From assembly GCA_963807385.1 (NCBI GenBank), contig CAWEBQ010000002.1, positions 310,001-374,000 of the forward strand: a DNA stretch of 64,000 nt. Reading direction: 5' to 3'. A program made the position numbers and the translations under genes. Position 1 is the stretch's first letter, and each line of letters opens with the position of its first letter. Below are positions 16,458 through 25,408 of the stretch, piece after piece. The notes below the pieces were generated by a model. That model saw nothing but the letters and a program-made list of their open reading frames with translations. It had not been told where the DNA came from and did no database searches. The DNA comes from JBDTSW01 sp963807385. GTDB lineage: Bacteria; Actinomycetota; Thermoleophilia; Solirubrobacterales; 70-9.

Positions 16458-17167
16458 TGGAAGCCCTGCGAGCAGCTGGAGACCCCTCGCCTCGCGACGC
16501 GTTCGCGGGCCGACGGGTCGCGCCTTCGATCCTCTCCGCCGACTTCGCGCGCCTGGGCGAGCAGGTGGCAGATGTGATGGCCGCGGGGGCGAGGCTGATC
16601 CACGTGGACGTGATGGACGGCAGGTTCGTCCCGCCGATCACGATCGGTCCCCTAGTGGCTTCGGCGATCGCCGATCAGGTGCATGACGCCGGAGGCGCGC
16701 TCGACGTCCACCTGATGATCGAGCGCCCTGCCGACCAGGTCGCCGAGTTCGCGAAGGCGGGGGCCGACTGCATCACGATCCACCAGGAGGCCGACCCGCA
16801 CGCGCATCGCACCCTCGCCGCGATCCGCGAGGCCGGCTGCCTGGCTGGGCTGGCGCTCAATCCGGGTACCCCGGCCGAGGCGGTAGCGGGGCTCGGTGAC
16901 GCCGCCGACCTGCTGCTCTGCATGACCGTGAATCCGGGCTGGGGCGGACAGGCCTTCATCCCGGCCTCGCCGGCCAAGGTCGAGCGGATGCGAGCGCTGG
17001 TGCCCGAGGACGTGCTCGTCGAGGTCGATGGCGGCGTGGACACGACCACCATCGGCTCGGTGGCGGACGCCGGGGCGAGCCTCTTCGTGGCCGGCTCGGC
17101 GGTCTTCGGGAAGGACGATCCGGCCGCGGCCTACGAGGCGATCGCGGCCGCGGTCGCCGCCGATTGA
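16457..17167 (+). CDS. rpe: Ribulose-phosphate 3-epimerase
   Basis: Interconverts ribulose 5-phosphate and xylulose 5-phosphate. 236 residues of TIM-barrel: VAPSILSADFARLGEQV, HVDVMDGRFVPPITIGP (catalytic Asp and metal ligands), DVHLMIERP, LLCMTVNPGWGGQAFI and EVDGGVDTTTI (second catalytic Asp), then VAGSAVFG. An extra 15-20 residues precede the usual N-terminus. The context before ribD makes sense, since ribulose 5-phosphate is a riboflavin precursor. Confidence 0.95.
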   Translation: MEALRAAGDPSPRDAFAGRRVAPSILSADFARLGEQVADVMAAGARLIHVDVMDGRFVPPITIGPLVASAIADQVHDAGGALDVHLMIERPADQVAEFAKAGADCITIHQEADPHAHRTLAAIREAGCLAGLALNPGTPAEAVAGLGDAADLLLCMTVNPGWGGQAFIPASPAKVERMRALVPEDVLVEVDGGVDTTTIGSVADAGASLFVAGSAVFGKDDPAAAYEAIAAAVAAD

Positions 17168-17195
17168 CTTGCCCGGCCGGGCGCCGGGTAGTACC

Positions 17196-17213
17196 ATTGA
17201 CTGACTAGTCAAT
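17196..17213. promoter_or_regulatory. Palindromic operator-like site before ribD
   Basis: ATTGACT-gact-AGTCAAT is a 7-bp inverted repeat with a 4-nt spacer, and its centre TGACTAGTCA (17202-17211) is itself a perfect palindrome. A TTGACT hexamer (17164-17169) and TAGTAC (17189-17194) lie just upstream, so the site would cover or follow the transcription start. The form resembles TetR-family operators, but no regulator gene is adjacent. Confidence 0.45.
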
Positions 17214-17240
17214 CAGTGGCCTCCTGAGGAGGGCATCCCG

Positions 17241-18341
17241 GTGTCTCCCCGTCCCGAAACCGCCGCCGATACCGCCGTATCCCACCTGTCGCGCGCGGTC
17301 GAGCTGGCGCAGCGCGGGCGCGGCGCGGTCGCTCCCAACCCCCTCGTCGGCGCCGTCGTGGAGAGGGCCGGCGAGGTGATCGGCGAGGGCTGGCACGCGG
17401 AGCTGGGCGGCCCGCACGCGGAGGTCGCGGCGCTCGCCGACTGCGCCGCGCGGGGCAACCAGGCCTGTGGGGCGACGATGGTCGTCACGCTCGAACCCTG
17501 CGCCCATCAAGGGCGACAGCCCCCGTGCGCGGACGCCATCGTCGCCGCGGGAATCTCCCGGGTGGTGATCGGCGCCGACGATCCGACCGAGAAGGCCTCC
17601 GGTCGCGGGCCGCAGATCCTGCGCGACGCGGGCATCGAGGTCTCCTTCGCGGAGGGGGCCGACGCCACCGCGGCACGCCTCCTCGATCAGGCCTTCCGCA
17701 AGCATGCGCGCACGGCGAAGCCGCTGGTCGTCCACAAGGCCGCCGTCAGCCTCGACGGGGTGACGGCATCGTCCGCGGGCCCGCGCTGGATCTCGGGGCC
17801 GGAGAGCCGCGAGCTGGTACATCGCTGGCGCGCCGAGATGGGCGCGATCGCGATCGGAATCGGAACCGCGCTGGCGGACAATCCACTGCTCACGGCGCGC
17901 GACGTGGACGCCGCGCGGCAGCCGCTCCGCGTCGTGTTCGACCGGGGGGCCAGGCTTCCGCCGGACTCCCGGCTGGCGCGCACGGCGGGCGAGGGCCCGG
18001 TCCTCGTGCTCACCGGGCACGATGCGCCGGCCGAGCGCGTCCGGGCCCTCGGCCGCGCCGGCGTCGAGGTGCAAGCCGTCGACTCGACCGCGGACGCGCT
18101 CGCGGAGCTGGGGAGCCGCGACGTGAACTCGGTGCTGCTCGAGGGCGGCGCAGGCCTCGCCGCAGCGTTCCTGACCGCGGCCGAGATCGACGAGTTGCGC
18201 CTCTTCATGGCGCCGGTGCTGCTCGGAGGCGGCCGGCCGCTGTACGCGGGCGGCGCCGAGGATCTCGTCCGTCCCCTGGAGACGACCTATGAGCGCTCCG
18301 GCGCCGACCTGCTGATCCGGGCCAGGCTGCAGGAGTGGTGA
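17241..18341 (+). CDS. ribD: Bifunctional diaminohydroxyphosphoribosylaminopyrimidine deaminase / uracil reductase
   Basis: Second and third steps of riboflavin synthesis. 366 residues. The N-terminal cytidine-deaminase-like domain has NPLVGAVV, GGPHAEVAAL (zinc His and catalytic Glu, about residue 58) and TLEPCAHQGRQPPC (zinc Cys pair, about 84). From about 155 the DHFR-like reductase domain has AVSLDGVTA, GIGTALADNPLLTAR and EGGAGLAAAFL. GTG 17241 is preceded by CTGAGGAGG, a strong ribosome site. First gene of ribD-ribE-ribBA-ribH. Confidence 0.95.
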   Translation: MSPRPETAADTAVSHLSRAVELAQRGRGAVAPNPLVGAVVERAGEVIGEGWHAELGGPHAEVAALADCAARGNQACGATMVVTLEPCAHQGRQPPCADAIVAAGISRVVIGADDPTEKASGRGPQILRDAGIEVSFAEGADATAARLLDQAFRKHARTAKPLVVHKAAVSLDGVTASSAGPRWISGPESRELVHRWRAEMGAIAIGIGTALADNPLLTARDVDAARQPLRVVFDRGARLPPDSRLARTAGEGPVLVLTGHDAPAERVRALGRAGVEVQAVDSTADALAELGSRDVNSVLLEGGAGLAAAFLTAAEIDELRLFMAPVLLGGGRPLYAGGAEDLVRPLETTYERSGADLLIRARLQEW

Positions 18342-18342
18342 C

Positions 18343-18945
18343 ATGTTCACCGGTCTGATCAGGGAGGTCGGCGAGGTCGAGGTGATCGAGCTCTCCGATG
18401 CCGGCGGCCGCATACGCGTGGCGGCCGGCCTCGCGGCGGGCCTCGATACGGGCGACTCGGTGGCGGTCGCGGGCGCCTGCCTCACCGTGGCCGAGCGCGA
18501 CGAGCGCTCGTTCGCGGCCGACGTCATGAACCAGACCCTCTCCCTGACCACGCTCGGCGGCCTCGAGGCCGGCTCGCGCGTGAACCTCGAGCCCGCCCTC
18601 CGCGCTGGCGACCCGCTCGGCGGACACCTCGTGCAGGGGCACGTCGACGGCGTGGGAGAGATCTCCTCGGTCGCGGGCGACGGGGTCGCCCGCCGCATGC
18701 GGGTGAGCCTCCCCCCGGAGCTGCACCGGTACGCCATCGAGCATGGCTCGATCGCGCTGGAAGGGGTGAGCCTCACCGTTGCGGCCCTCACGAACGACGG
18801 CGTGGAGGTATCCCTGATCCCGGAGACGCTGGATCGCACGACACTCGGGCTGGTGGCCGACGGGGGAAGGCTGAACGTTGAGATGGACCAGATGGCCCGC
18901 TACGTCGAGCGGCTGGTGTCAAGCTTCAAGAAGGAGATCCGATGA
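18343..18945 (+). CDS. ribE: Riboflavin synthase, alpha chain
   Basis: Dismutates two 6,7-dimethyl-8-ribityllumazine molecules to riboflavin. 200 residues made of two lumazine-binding repeats. The first starts MFTGLIREVGEV and contains DSVAVAGACLTV; the second starts near residue 98 (GHLVQGHVDGVGEI) and contains IALEGVSLTVA. The start lies 1 nt after the ribD stop, and the end overlaps ribBA by 4 nt, so the operon is translationally coupled. Confidence 0.95.
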   Translation: MFTGLIREVGEVEVIELSDAGGRIRVAAGLAAGLDTGDSVAVAGACLTVAERDERSFAADVMNQTLSLTTLGGLEAGSRVNLEPALRAGDPLGGHLVQGHVDGVGEISSVAGDGVARRMRVSLPPELHRYAIEHGSIALEGVSLTVAALTNDGVEVSLIPETLDRTTLGLVADGGRLNVEMDQMARYVERLVSSFKKEIR

Positions 18946-20267
18946 GCAAACAGGCAGAGACAACCGGCACGCGCTTCGCCTCGATCGAGGAGGCCATCGA
19001 CGACATACGCCGCGGCAGGATGGTCGTCGTCTGCGACGACGAGACCCGCGAGAACGAGGGCGACCTCACGATGGCGGCCCAGTTCGCTACTCCGGAGGCC
19101 ATCAACTTCATGGCCAAGGAGGGCCGGGGCCTGATCTGTCTCGCGCTCACCCCGGACCGCTGCGACGAACTCGGACTCGATCTCATGGCGGCGAAGAACG
19201 AGTCGCCCTTCCAGACCGCCTTCACGATCTCCGTCGAGGCGCGCGAGGGCGTCACCACGGGGATCAGCGCCGCCGACCGCGCGCGCACGATCCAGGTCGC
19301 AGTCGACCCGGGCTCGGGCCCCGACGACCTCGTTCAGCCCGGTCACGTGTTTCCCCTGAAGTCGAAGGATGGCGGGGTCCTCGAGCGCGCCGGCCAGACC
19401 GAAGCGGCCGTCGACCTGGCCAGGCTCGCGGGGGTGATCCCGGCCGGCGTGATCTGCGAGATCATGAACGAGGACGGGACGATGGCCCGGGTGCCGGATC
19501 TCGTGCCCTACTGCGCGCGGCACGACCTGAAGATGGTCACGGTCGCCGACCTGATCGCCTACCGCCGCCGGCACGAGAAGCTCGTCGAGCGCGTCGTGGC
19601 AACGAAGCTGCCGACCGCGTTCGGTGAGTTCAGCGCCGTCGGTTACCGCTCGCTCGTCGACGAGAAGCACCACGTTGCGATGGTCAAGGGCAACGTATCC
19701 GGTCGCTCAGACGTGCTCGTGCGGGTCCATTCCGAGTGCCTCACGGGCGATGTCTTCCACTCGCTGCGCTGCGACTGCGGGGAGCAGCTCTCGGCTGCGC
19801 TCGCGATGATCGAGGAGGAGGGCGAGGGGGTCCTGCTCTACCTCTCACAGGAGGGACGCGGCATCGGGCTGCTCAACAAGCTCAGGGCGTATCGCCTCCA
19901 GGAGGACGGGCTGGATACCGTCGATGCCAACCTCAAGCTCGGCCTGCCGGCGGACCTGCGCGACTACGGGATCGGCGCCCAGATCCTCGTTGACCTCGGC
20001 CTCACCAGCATCCGGATCCTCACCAATAACCCGAAGAAGATCCACGGGCTCGAGGGCTACGGGCTGTCGGTCGCCGAGCAGGTGCCGATCCACTCGGTCC
20101 CGAACCCGCATAACGAGGAGTACCTGAACGCCAAGCGGGACAAGATGGGCCACACGCTCCACCACCAGGGGCTGCCCCTCGACGAGGAGCTCCTGCACGA
20201 GGAGCACCGGCGCGACGTGGAGAAGAAGGCGCTGGGGGATGGCGACGAGCACCCGGCCGATGGCTGA
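18942..20267 (+). CDS. ribBA: Bifunctional 3,4-dihydroxy-2-butanone-4-phosphate synthase / GTP cyclohydrolase II
   Basis: Supplies both precursors of riboflavin. 441 residues. The N-terminal RibB domain has VVVCDDETRENEGDLTMAA and GVTTGISAADRARTI. The C-terminal RibA domain has RVHSECLTGDVFHSLRCDCG (three zinc Cys) and EGRGIGLLNKLRAY, followed by TNNPKKI. Catalytic segments of both halves look complete. The ribH start lies within its last codons. Confidence 0.96.
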   Translation: MSKQAETTGTRFASIEEAIDDIRRGRMVVVCDDETRENEGDLTMAAQFATPEAINFMAKEGRGLICLALTPDRCDELGLDLMAAKNESPFQTAFTISVEAREGVTTGISAADRARTIQVAVDPGSGPDDLVQPGHVFPLKSKDGGVLERAGQTEAAVDLARLAGVIPAGVICEIMNEDGTMARVPDLVPYCARHDLKMVTVADLIAYRRRHEKLVERVVATKLPTAFGEFSAVGYRSLVDEKHHVAMVKGNVSGRSDVLVRVHSECLTGDVFHSLRCDCGEQLSAALAMIEEEGEGVLLYLSQEGRGIGLLNKLRAYRLQEDGLDTVDANLKLGLPADLRDYGIGAQILVDLGLTSIRILTNNPKKIHGLEGYGLSVAEQVPIHSVPNPHNEEYLNAKRDKMGHTLHHQGLPLDEELLHEEHRRDVEKKALGDGDEHPADG

Positions 20268-20694
20268 CGACTACGCGATCTGCGTCGCAACCTTCTACGA
20301 GGACTTCGCGAAGCGGCTGGTCAACGGGGCCGTTGAGGCGTTCACCGACGGCGGGATCAGTCCAGCCTCCGTGCACACCTTCGAGGTTCCCGGCGCCTTC
20401 GAGCTGCCGCTGGCCGCGAAATGGGCGGCCGAGTCCGGCCGGTTCGCCGGGGTCGCCTGCCTGGGGGTCGTGATCCGGGGGGAGACGACGCACTACGACT
20501 ACGTATGCGGGGAGTCGGCCCGCGGCATCCTCGACGTCCAGCTCGCAACGGGCGTTCCATGCGCGTTCGGCGTGATCACCGCCGAAAACCGCGAGCAGGT
20601 CGAGGCGCGCGCCGGTGGGGATAAGCGTGACCAGGGGCGCCACGCCGCAGAGGCTGTGATGCGGATGGCCGAGCTGCGCTCGGCGCTGGCCTGA
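20260..20694 (+). CDS. ribH: 6,7-dimethyl-8-ribityllumazine synthase
   Basis: Condenses the pyrimidine with dihydroxybutanone phosphate; family members form capsid-like shells or pentamers. 144 residues with FEVPGAFELPLAAK, CLGVVIRGETTHYDYV (catalytic His in ETTHYD) and PCAFGVITAENREQ, then GGDKRDQGRHAAEA. ATG 20260 is preferred over the in-frame ATG 20239 because the conserved core begins a few residues later; both overlap ribBA. Last gene of the riboflavin operon. Confidence 0.95.
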   Translation: MADDYAICVATFYEDFAKRLVNGAVEAFTDGGISPASVHTFEVPGAFELPLAAKWAAESGRFAGVACLGVVIRGETTHYDYVCGESARGILDVQLATGVPCAFGVITAENREQVEARAGGDKRDQGRHAAEAVMRMAELRSALA

Positions 20695-20705
20695 GGTCCC
20701 GGCGC

Positions 20706-20711
20706 TACCAT
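20706..20711 (+). promoter_or_regulatory. -10 box of rpmB
   Basis: TACCAT ends 10 nt before the rpmB ATG. The same hexamer at the same spacing precedes rpmF (33279-33284). Confidence 0.35.
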
Positions 20712-20721
20712 CCTGCGTCCC

Positions 20722-20913
20722 ATGGCCAAGGTCTGTCATTCATGCGGGAAGGGACCCGCCTTCGGCAACTCGCGAAGCCACTCGATGGTCGCGACCCGCC
20801 GCCGCTTCAACCCGAACCTGCAGAAGGTCCGGATCAACGACGCGGGCACGCCCCGTCGCGTCTACGTCTGCACGCGCTGCCTGAAGGCGAATCGCGTGAC
20901 CAAGCACGCCTAG
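20722..20913 (+). CDS. rpmB: 50S ribosomal protein L28 (zinc-binding form)
   Basis: 63 residues beginning MAKVCHSCGKGPAFGNSRSH, with RRRFNPNLQKVRI and a second pair CTRC near the C-terminus. The two CxxC pairs mark the zinc-binding (C+) version. Paralogues lacking these Cys are often zinc-starvation forms, so this one is likely the housekeeping copy. Monocistronic by spacing. Confidence 0.95.
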   Translation: MAKVCHSCGKGPAFGNSRSHSMVATRRRFNPNLQKVRINDAGTPRRVYVCTRCLKANRVTKHA

Positions 20914-20946
20914 CGAGGCGCCGCGGGCAATAATCGGCCCGCGCCC

Positions 20947-22590
20947 ATGTCCGATCCCTCAATCGATCGCTTTCACCGAGTCGTCTTCGTGGCGGGTGCT
21001 CACCTCGAGGAGCGCCGCCAGGAGATAAACGATCTGAACGTCTTCCCGGTGGCTGACGGCGACACGGGCGACAACATGGCGGGCACGATTGAGGCGGTGC
21101 TGGAGGCACTCGAGAACCTGCGGACGAGCTCGCTCGCCACCGTCGATCGGAACCTCATCGTCACCACGGTCGCTCACGCCGCCCTGATGGGAGCGCGGGG
21201 CAACTCCGGGGTGATCCTCTCTCAGATCGTCCGCGGCGCCGCGGAGGTTCTCTCGACCCGCAGGGGCGACCTGATCGGCCCGGCGCTTGTCCGCGACGCT
21301 CTGGGTGCGGCCTCCGCCGCGGCGTGGTCCTCGGTGGGGGATCCGCAGGAGGGCACCATGCTGACGGTCATCCGCGAAGTCCACCAGGCGGTTGCGGACC
21401 ACGTGGCGATGATGGACGAGACCGAGCTTCCGGACGAGGCGACCAACGAGATTCAGGACGCCATGTTCGCCGAGCTGATGGCGGTCGCGATCAGCTCCGG
21501 GCAGGCGGCGCTTGAGCGAACGACCGAGCAGCTGGAGGTGCTCGCCGACGCCGGGGTGGTGGACGCGGGCGCGTACGGCCTGATGGTGATCCTCGCCGGG
21601 CTCGTCGTCGGGCTCTCGGGGGCGGAGGCCGGCACCTCACCGATCCCGCACCAGGAGGCGGCGAGCCTGGAGGGAGCCGCGCACTTCGACTCCCGCTACC
21701 AGTACTGCACCAGCTGCATCATCACGGGCCGCGATCTGGATCCCGCGGGGATCGTCCCCCGCCTGGAGGAGCTCGGGGATTCGGTTGCGGTGGTTGGCGA
21801 TGCCACCATGCTCAAGGTTCACGTCCATGCCGACGATCGCGACGCGGTGTTGTCGATCTGCCAGGAGCACGGCGGGATCGACCAGTTTGAGGCCACCGAC
21901 ATGCACGCTCAGGTGGCGGCGCGGCAGGCCAGGGCGGCGACGGTTCCCGACGCGCCGGAGGGCGCTCGGACCGGCGTCGTGGCCGTCGCCTCCGGCGCGG
22001 GGCTGACCAGGCTGTTCGGATCGGAGGGCGCGCTGGTCGTCGACGGCGGCTCGACCCTCAACCCCTCGATCGAGGAGATCCTCCGCGGTATCCGTGAGGC
22101 CCCGGGCGATGAGGTCATCGTCTTGCCGAACTCGCCGAACGTCGTGATGGCCGCGAAGGAGGCGGCACGGCTCGCCGAGCGTCCGGTGCACGTCGTCTCG
22201 TGCGTTGCCCAGCAGGCCGGCCTGGCCGCACTGGTGGTCTATGACCCGCAGGCTCCCGCGGCGGAGAACGTCTCCCGCATGGAGGTCGAGCTCGACGCCA
22301 TCAAGACGGGGATGGTGGCTAAGGCCGACCGAGATGACCCGGACGGGCGCTACGGCCGTGGCGACGCCGTCGGGTTCCTCGGTGAGGAGCTCGTGGCATG
22401 GGGCGATCCGGCGGCCACCCTCCGCGACGTGCTCGATCGGCTCGGCGACGGCGCCGAGATCGTGACCGTCGTCGAGGGCGGCGAGGCGCCGCTGGTGGCG
22501 CTTGAGCTTGACCTCAAACTCAACGGCGCCGAGCTCGAGGTGATGGATGGAGGCCAGCCCACCTACTGGTGGCTGTTGGCGGCCCAGTAG
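20947..22590 (+). CDS. DAK2-domain protein, FakA/YloV family
   Basis: 547 residues. The N-terminal DAK phosphatase-type nucleotide domain has NVFPVADGDTGDNMAGTI (Asp metal ligands, about residue 31-48) and ARGNSGVILSQI. A middle region and a C-terminal EDD-like portion (VVAVASGAGLTRLF, VLPNSPNV) follow. In Firmicutes FakA phosphorylates fatty acids held by the FakB carrier; in actinobacteria the role is less clear, and no FakB/DegV gene is visible here. Adjacency to rpmB and recG is the usual context for this family. Confidence 0.85.
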   Translation: MSDPSIDRFHRVVFVAGAHLEERRQEINDLNVFPVADGDTGDNMAGTIEAVLEALENLRTSSLATVDRNLIVTTVAHAALMGARGNSGVILSQIVRGAAEVLSTRRGDLIGPALVRDALGAASAAAWSSVGDPQEGTMLTVIREVHQAVADHVAMMDETELPDEATNEIQDAMFAELMAVAISSGQAALERTTEQLEVLADAGVVDAGAYGLMVILAGLVVGLSGAEAGTSPIPHQEAASLEGAAHFDSRYQYCTSCIITGRDLDPAGIVPRLEELGDSVAVVGDATMLKVHVHADDRDAVLSICQEHGGIDQFEATDMHAQVAARQARAATVPDAPEGARTGVVAVASGAGLTRLFGSEGALVVDGGSTLNPSIEEILRGIREAPGDEVIVLPNSPNVVMAAKEAARLAERPVHVVSCVAQQAGLAALVVYDPQAPAAENVSRMEVELDAIKTGMVAKADRDDPDGRYGRGDAVGFLGEELVAWGDPAATLRDVLDRLGDGAEIVTVVEGGEAPLVALELDLKLNGAELEVMDGGQPTYWWLLAAQ

Positions 22591-22676
22591 GGCCCGCTCG
22601 ACCCGCCGCCTCGCTCTCGGGTAGTGGGGAGGGCACGGATTCGGTTCCGTTCGCAGCCGGTCGTACGCTCCATCCG

Positions 22677-24878
22677 ATGAGCGCGACCGGCGTTGCCGCC
22701 CGCAACGAGACCCCGCCCGCCGTGGTCGGGCCGCGCGCGATCGGCACGGCGCGGCCCCTCGGCCGTGGTGAGTTGATGGCCGCCCCGCTGCGCTCGCGCG
22801 CCCGTCCCAGTCTGCTCGCAGCGCCCGTGACCGCGCTCCACGGCGCCGGCCCGAAGCTCGCCGAGGTCGCGGCGGGGATGGGCATCGACTCGGTCGGGGA
22901 CCTCCACTGGCACCTGCCCCACGGCTTCCGCGATCGCACGGCCATCCGCGAGGTGGGCGACCTGCGGATCGGCGAGGAGGCGACGGTCATGGTCACGGTC
23001 AAGTCGGCGCGCGTTCGCCCGACTCGGAGGCGCGGCCTCCGGATCGTCGAGGCGAGCGTCGCCGATGGGACCGGCCCGATGAAGGCGGTGTGGTTCAACC
23101 AGGCCTGGCTGGCGGAGAAGCTGCGCCCCGGCACCCGGGTGCTGATGCATGGCCGCAACGATCGGTCCGGATTCCGGGTGGAGGCATATGAGATCGCCGA
23201 CGCCAAGGGGGGGACGGGCGGAATACACACCACCGGAATCGTCCCGGTCCATCCCGCGTCTGACCGCCTCAAGCCCGCGCGGCTCCGCGAGTGGGTCAGC
23301 CAGGCACTCCCGCTCGCCGGTCTTGCCATCGAGCCGCTGCCGGCCGAGCTTCGCGCCCGGGCGGGGCTGTGCGGGCATGCCGATGCCGTCCATGCCGCCC
23401 ACTTCCCGGAACGCCGGGAGGACGCTGACGAGGCCCGTCGCCGGTTGGCGTTCGAGGAACTCCTGCTGCACCAGTGTGCGCTTGCGGTCCGCCGCGGCAG
23501 GCGTGTCGAGGAGCGGCCCGGAATCCCGATCGGCGCTGGGTCCGGGTTGGCCGAGCGCTGGCTCGCGTCGCTCCCGTTCGAGCCGACCGAGGGCCAGCGG
23601 GTGGCGTTCGGGGAGATCGATGCTGATCTCGCTTCGGGGCGGCCGATGCAGCGCCTCCTGATGGGCGAGGTGGGCAGCGGCAAGACCGTCTGCGCGCTCT
23701 ACGCGATGCTGCGCGCGGTCGAGGCCGGCCACCAGGCTGCCCTGATGGCCCCCACCGAGACGCTGGCCGAACAGCACGCGGCCACCCTCGCAAAGCTCCT
23801 GGCGGCCGAGGCGATCCCGTTCACCCTGCTGACGGGCGCCACGCCGGCGGCGAGACGCCGGGAGGCGCTGGCCAGGCTCGGCTCGGGAGAGCTGTCCCTG
23901 CTCGTCGGCACCCACGCCCTGATCGAGCCCGACGTGGAGTTCGCCCGGCTCGGCCTTTGCGTGGTCGACGAGCAGCACCGTTTCGGCGTTCGCCAGCGAG
24001 CGGCCCTGGACTCCAAGGGGCCCGATCGCGCGGCGCCGCACGTGCTGCACATGACCGCGACGCCGATCCCGCGGACGCTGTCGCTGACCGCCTACGGTGA
24101 CCTCGACTCGACGACGTTGCGCGAGCTGCCATCCGGCCGCAAGCCGGTCAAGACGTGGGTGGTGGGCGAGGAGCGGCGGGCGGGCGCGTACGAGTTCATC
24201 CGCGAGCGCCTGCGGGAGGGCCGCCAGGCATACGTCGTCTGCCCACTCGTCGACGGCTCGCAGAAGCTGGAGGCGAAGGCGGCCTCCGAGGAGTTCGAGC
24301 GGCTGCGCGCGGGCGAGTTCGCCGACTTCGACGTCGAGTTGCTCCACGGCCAGATGCCGACCGCCGCCAAGGCGGCCGCGATGCAGGCGTTCGCCTCGGG
24401 CTCGGCCGAGGTGCTGGTCGCGACGAGCGTGATCGAGGTCGGCATCGACGTCGCGAACGCCACGGTGATGCTGGTCGAGGGCGCCGAGCGCTTCGGGCTC
24501 TCCCAGCTCCACCAGCTGCGGGGGAGGGTGGGGCGCGGCGAACATGAGTCGCAGTGCATCCTGTTCGCCGACGCCACGTCGGAGCTGGCGCGCAAGCGCA
24601 TGGACGCCATCGCCTCCGATCGCGACGGCTTCGAGCTCGCCGAGGTCGACCTGCTCCTGCGTGGCGAGGGCGAGATCCTGGGAACACGCCAGTCAGGGCT
24701 GCCGGCGTTCAAGGCGGCGGTTCTGCCCGACGACTATGAGCTGCTCGGCCAGGCTCGGGCGGAGGTCATCGGCTTTCTCGAGCGGTACGGCGCCCTCGAG
24801 TGCCCGGAGCTGGACCCGCTGATCGACGCCGTCCGAATGCGATTCGGCGACGAGCGCGCCGAATCGATCGCCGCGTGA
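22677..24878 (+). CDS. recG: ATP-dependent DNA helicase RecG
   Basis: Branch-migrates Holliday junctions and stalled forks. 733 residues from ATG 22677. The wedge domain has ALHGAGPKLAEV and LLWHLPHGFRDRT-like sequence, then Walker A MGEVGSGKTVCAL near residue 330, DEQHRFGVRQR near 432 and MTATPIPRTLSLTAYGDLD. The C-terminal helicase half has ATSVIEVGIDVANATVM and QLRGRVGRGEHESQC. In-frame starts exist upstream (22569) and downstream (22776). I choose 22677 because TACGCT ends shortly before it. Overlaps rsmD by 4 nt. Confidence 0.93.
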   Translation: MSATGVAARNETPPAVVGPRAIGTARPLGRGELMAAPLRSRARPSLLAAPVTALHGAGPKLAEVAAGMGIDSVGDLHWHLPHGFRDRTAIREVGDLRIGEEATVMVTVKSARVRPTRRRGLRIVEASVADGTGPMKAVWFNQAWLAEKLRPGTRVLMHGRNDRSGFRVEAYEIADAKGGTGGIHTTGIVPVHPASDRLKPARLREWVSQALPLAGLAIEPLPAELRARAGLCGHADAVHAAHFPERREDADEARRRLAFEELLLHQCALAVRRGRRVEERPGIPIGAGSGLAERWLASLPFEPTEGQRVAFGEIDADLASGRPMQRLLMGEVGSGKTVCALYAMLRAVEAGHQAALMAPTETLAEQHAATLAKLLAAEAIPFTLLTGATPAARRREALARLGSGELSLLVGTHALIEPDVEFARLGLCVVDEQHRFGVRQRAALDSKGPDRAAPHVLHMTATPIPRTLSLTAYGDLDSTTLRELPSGRKPVKTWVVGEERRAGAYEFIRERLREGRQAYVVCPLVDGSQKLEAKAASEEFERLRAGEFADFDVELLHGQMPTAAKAAAMQAFASGSAEVLVATSVIEVGIDVANATVMLVEGAERFGLSQLHQLRGRVGRGEHESQCILFADATSELARKRMDAIASDRDGFELAEVDLLLRGEGEILGTRQSGLPAFKAAVLPDDYELLGQARAEVIGFLERYGALECPELDPLIDAVRMRFGDERAESIAA

Positions 24879-25408
24879 GGGTCGTCGCCGGGGAGCTCAA
24901 GGGCCGCCGCCTGGCATCGCCGCCTCGGGGCAAGGGGGTGCGACCCACATCCGATCGGGTCCGCGAGGCGATCTTCTCGATCCTCGGCGAGCGGGTCGCC
25001 GGGGCCGCGGTGCTCGACCTGTTCGCCGGCACGGGGGCGCTGGCGATCGAGGCCGTCTCCCGCGGGGCGCGCGCAGCGACGCTCGTGGACGACGATCCCG
25101 GGCCCGCGAGGCGCAACGTGGAGGGCCTCGGGCTGGGGGAGCGCTGCCGGATCGTCACCTCCGACGCGGAGGCGTTCCTCGGCCGCGAGCGGGGCCGGTT
25201 CTCCCTGATCTTCTGCGACCCCCCCTATACACTCGCCGACCGCTTGCAGGCTCCGCTCAACACCCTCCTCCCCGGCCGGCTCATCCCCGGGGGCGTGGTC
25301 GTGGTCGAGTCGTCCGAGCGCAACCCGCTGCGCCTGGCGCTTCCGCTCCTCACGGATCGCAGCTACGGCGACACGAACGTCGCCCTCTACGGGGGCACCG
25401 ATGGCTGA
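24875..25408 (+). CDS. rsmD: 16S rRNA (guanine-966-N2)-methyltransferase RsmD
   Basis: SAM-dependent methylation of 16S rRNA. 177 residues: RVVAGELKGRRLASP at the N-terminus, RPTSDRVREAIFSIL, the SAM motif DLFAGTGALAIEA, and the catalytic DPPY (FCDPPYTL). GTG 24875 overlaps the recG stop (GTGA). The last 8 nt overlap coaD. The rsmD-coaD pairing is common across bacteria. Confidence 0.94.
   Translation: MRVVAGELKGRRLASPPRGKGVRPTSDRVREAIFSILGERVAGAAVLDLFAGTGALAIEAVSRGARAATLVDDDPGPARRNVEGLGLGERCRIVTSDAEAFLGRERGRFSLIFCDPPYTLADRLQAPLNTLLPGRLIPGGVVVVESSERNPLRLALPLLTDRSYGDTNVALYGGTDG

Noticed and set aside
17168..17240. FMN riboswitch before ribD
   Set aside because: The gap is only 73 nt and lacks the conserved RFN-element blocks.
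22563..24545. 660-residue minus-strand ORF opposite recG
   Set aside because: Antisense shadow of recG with no domain signatures.
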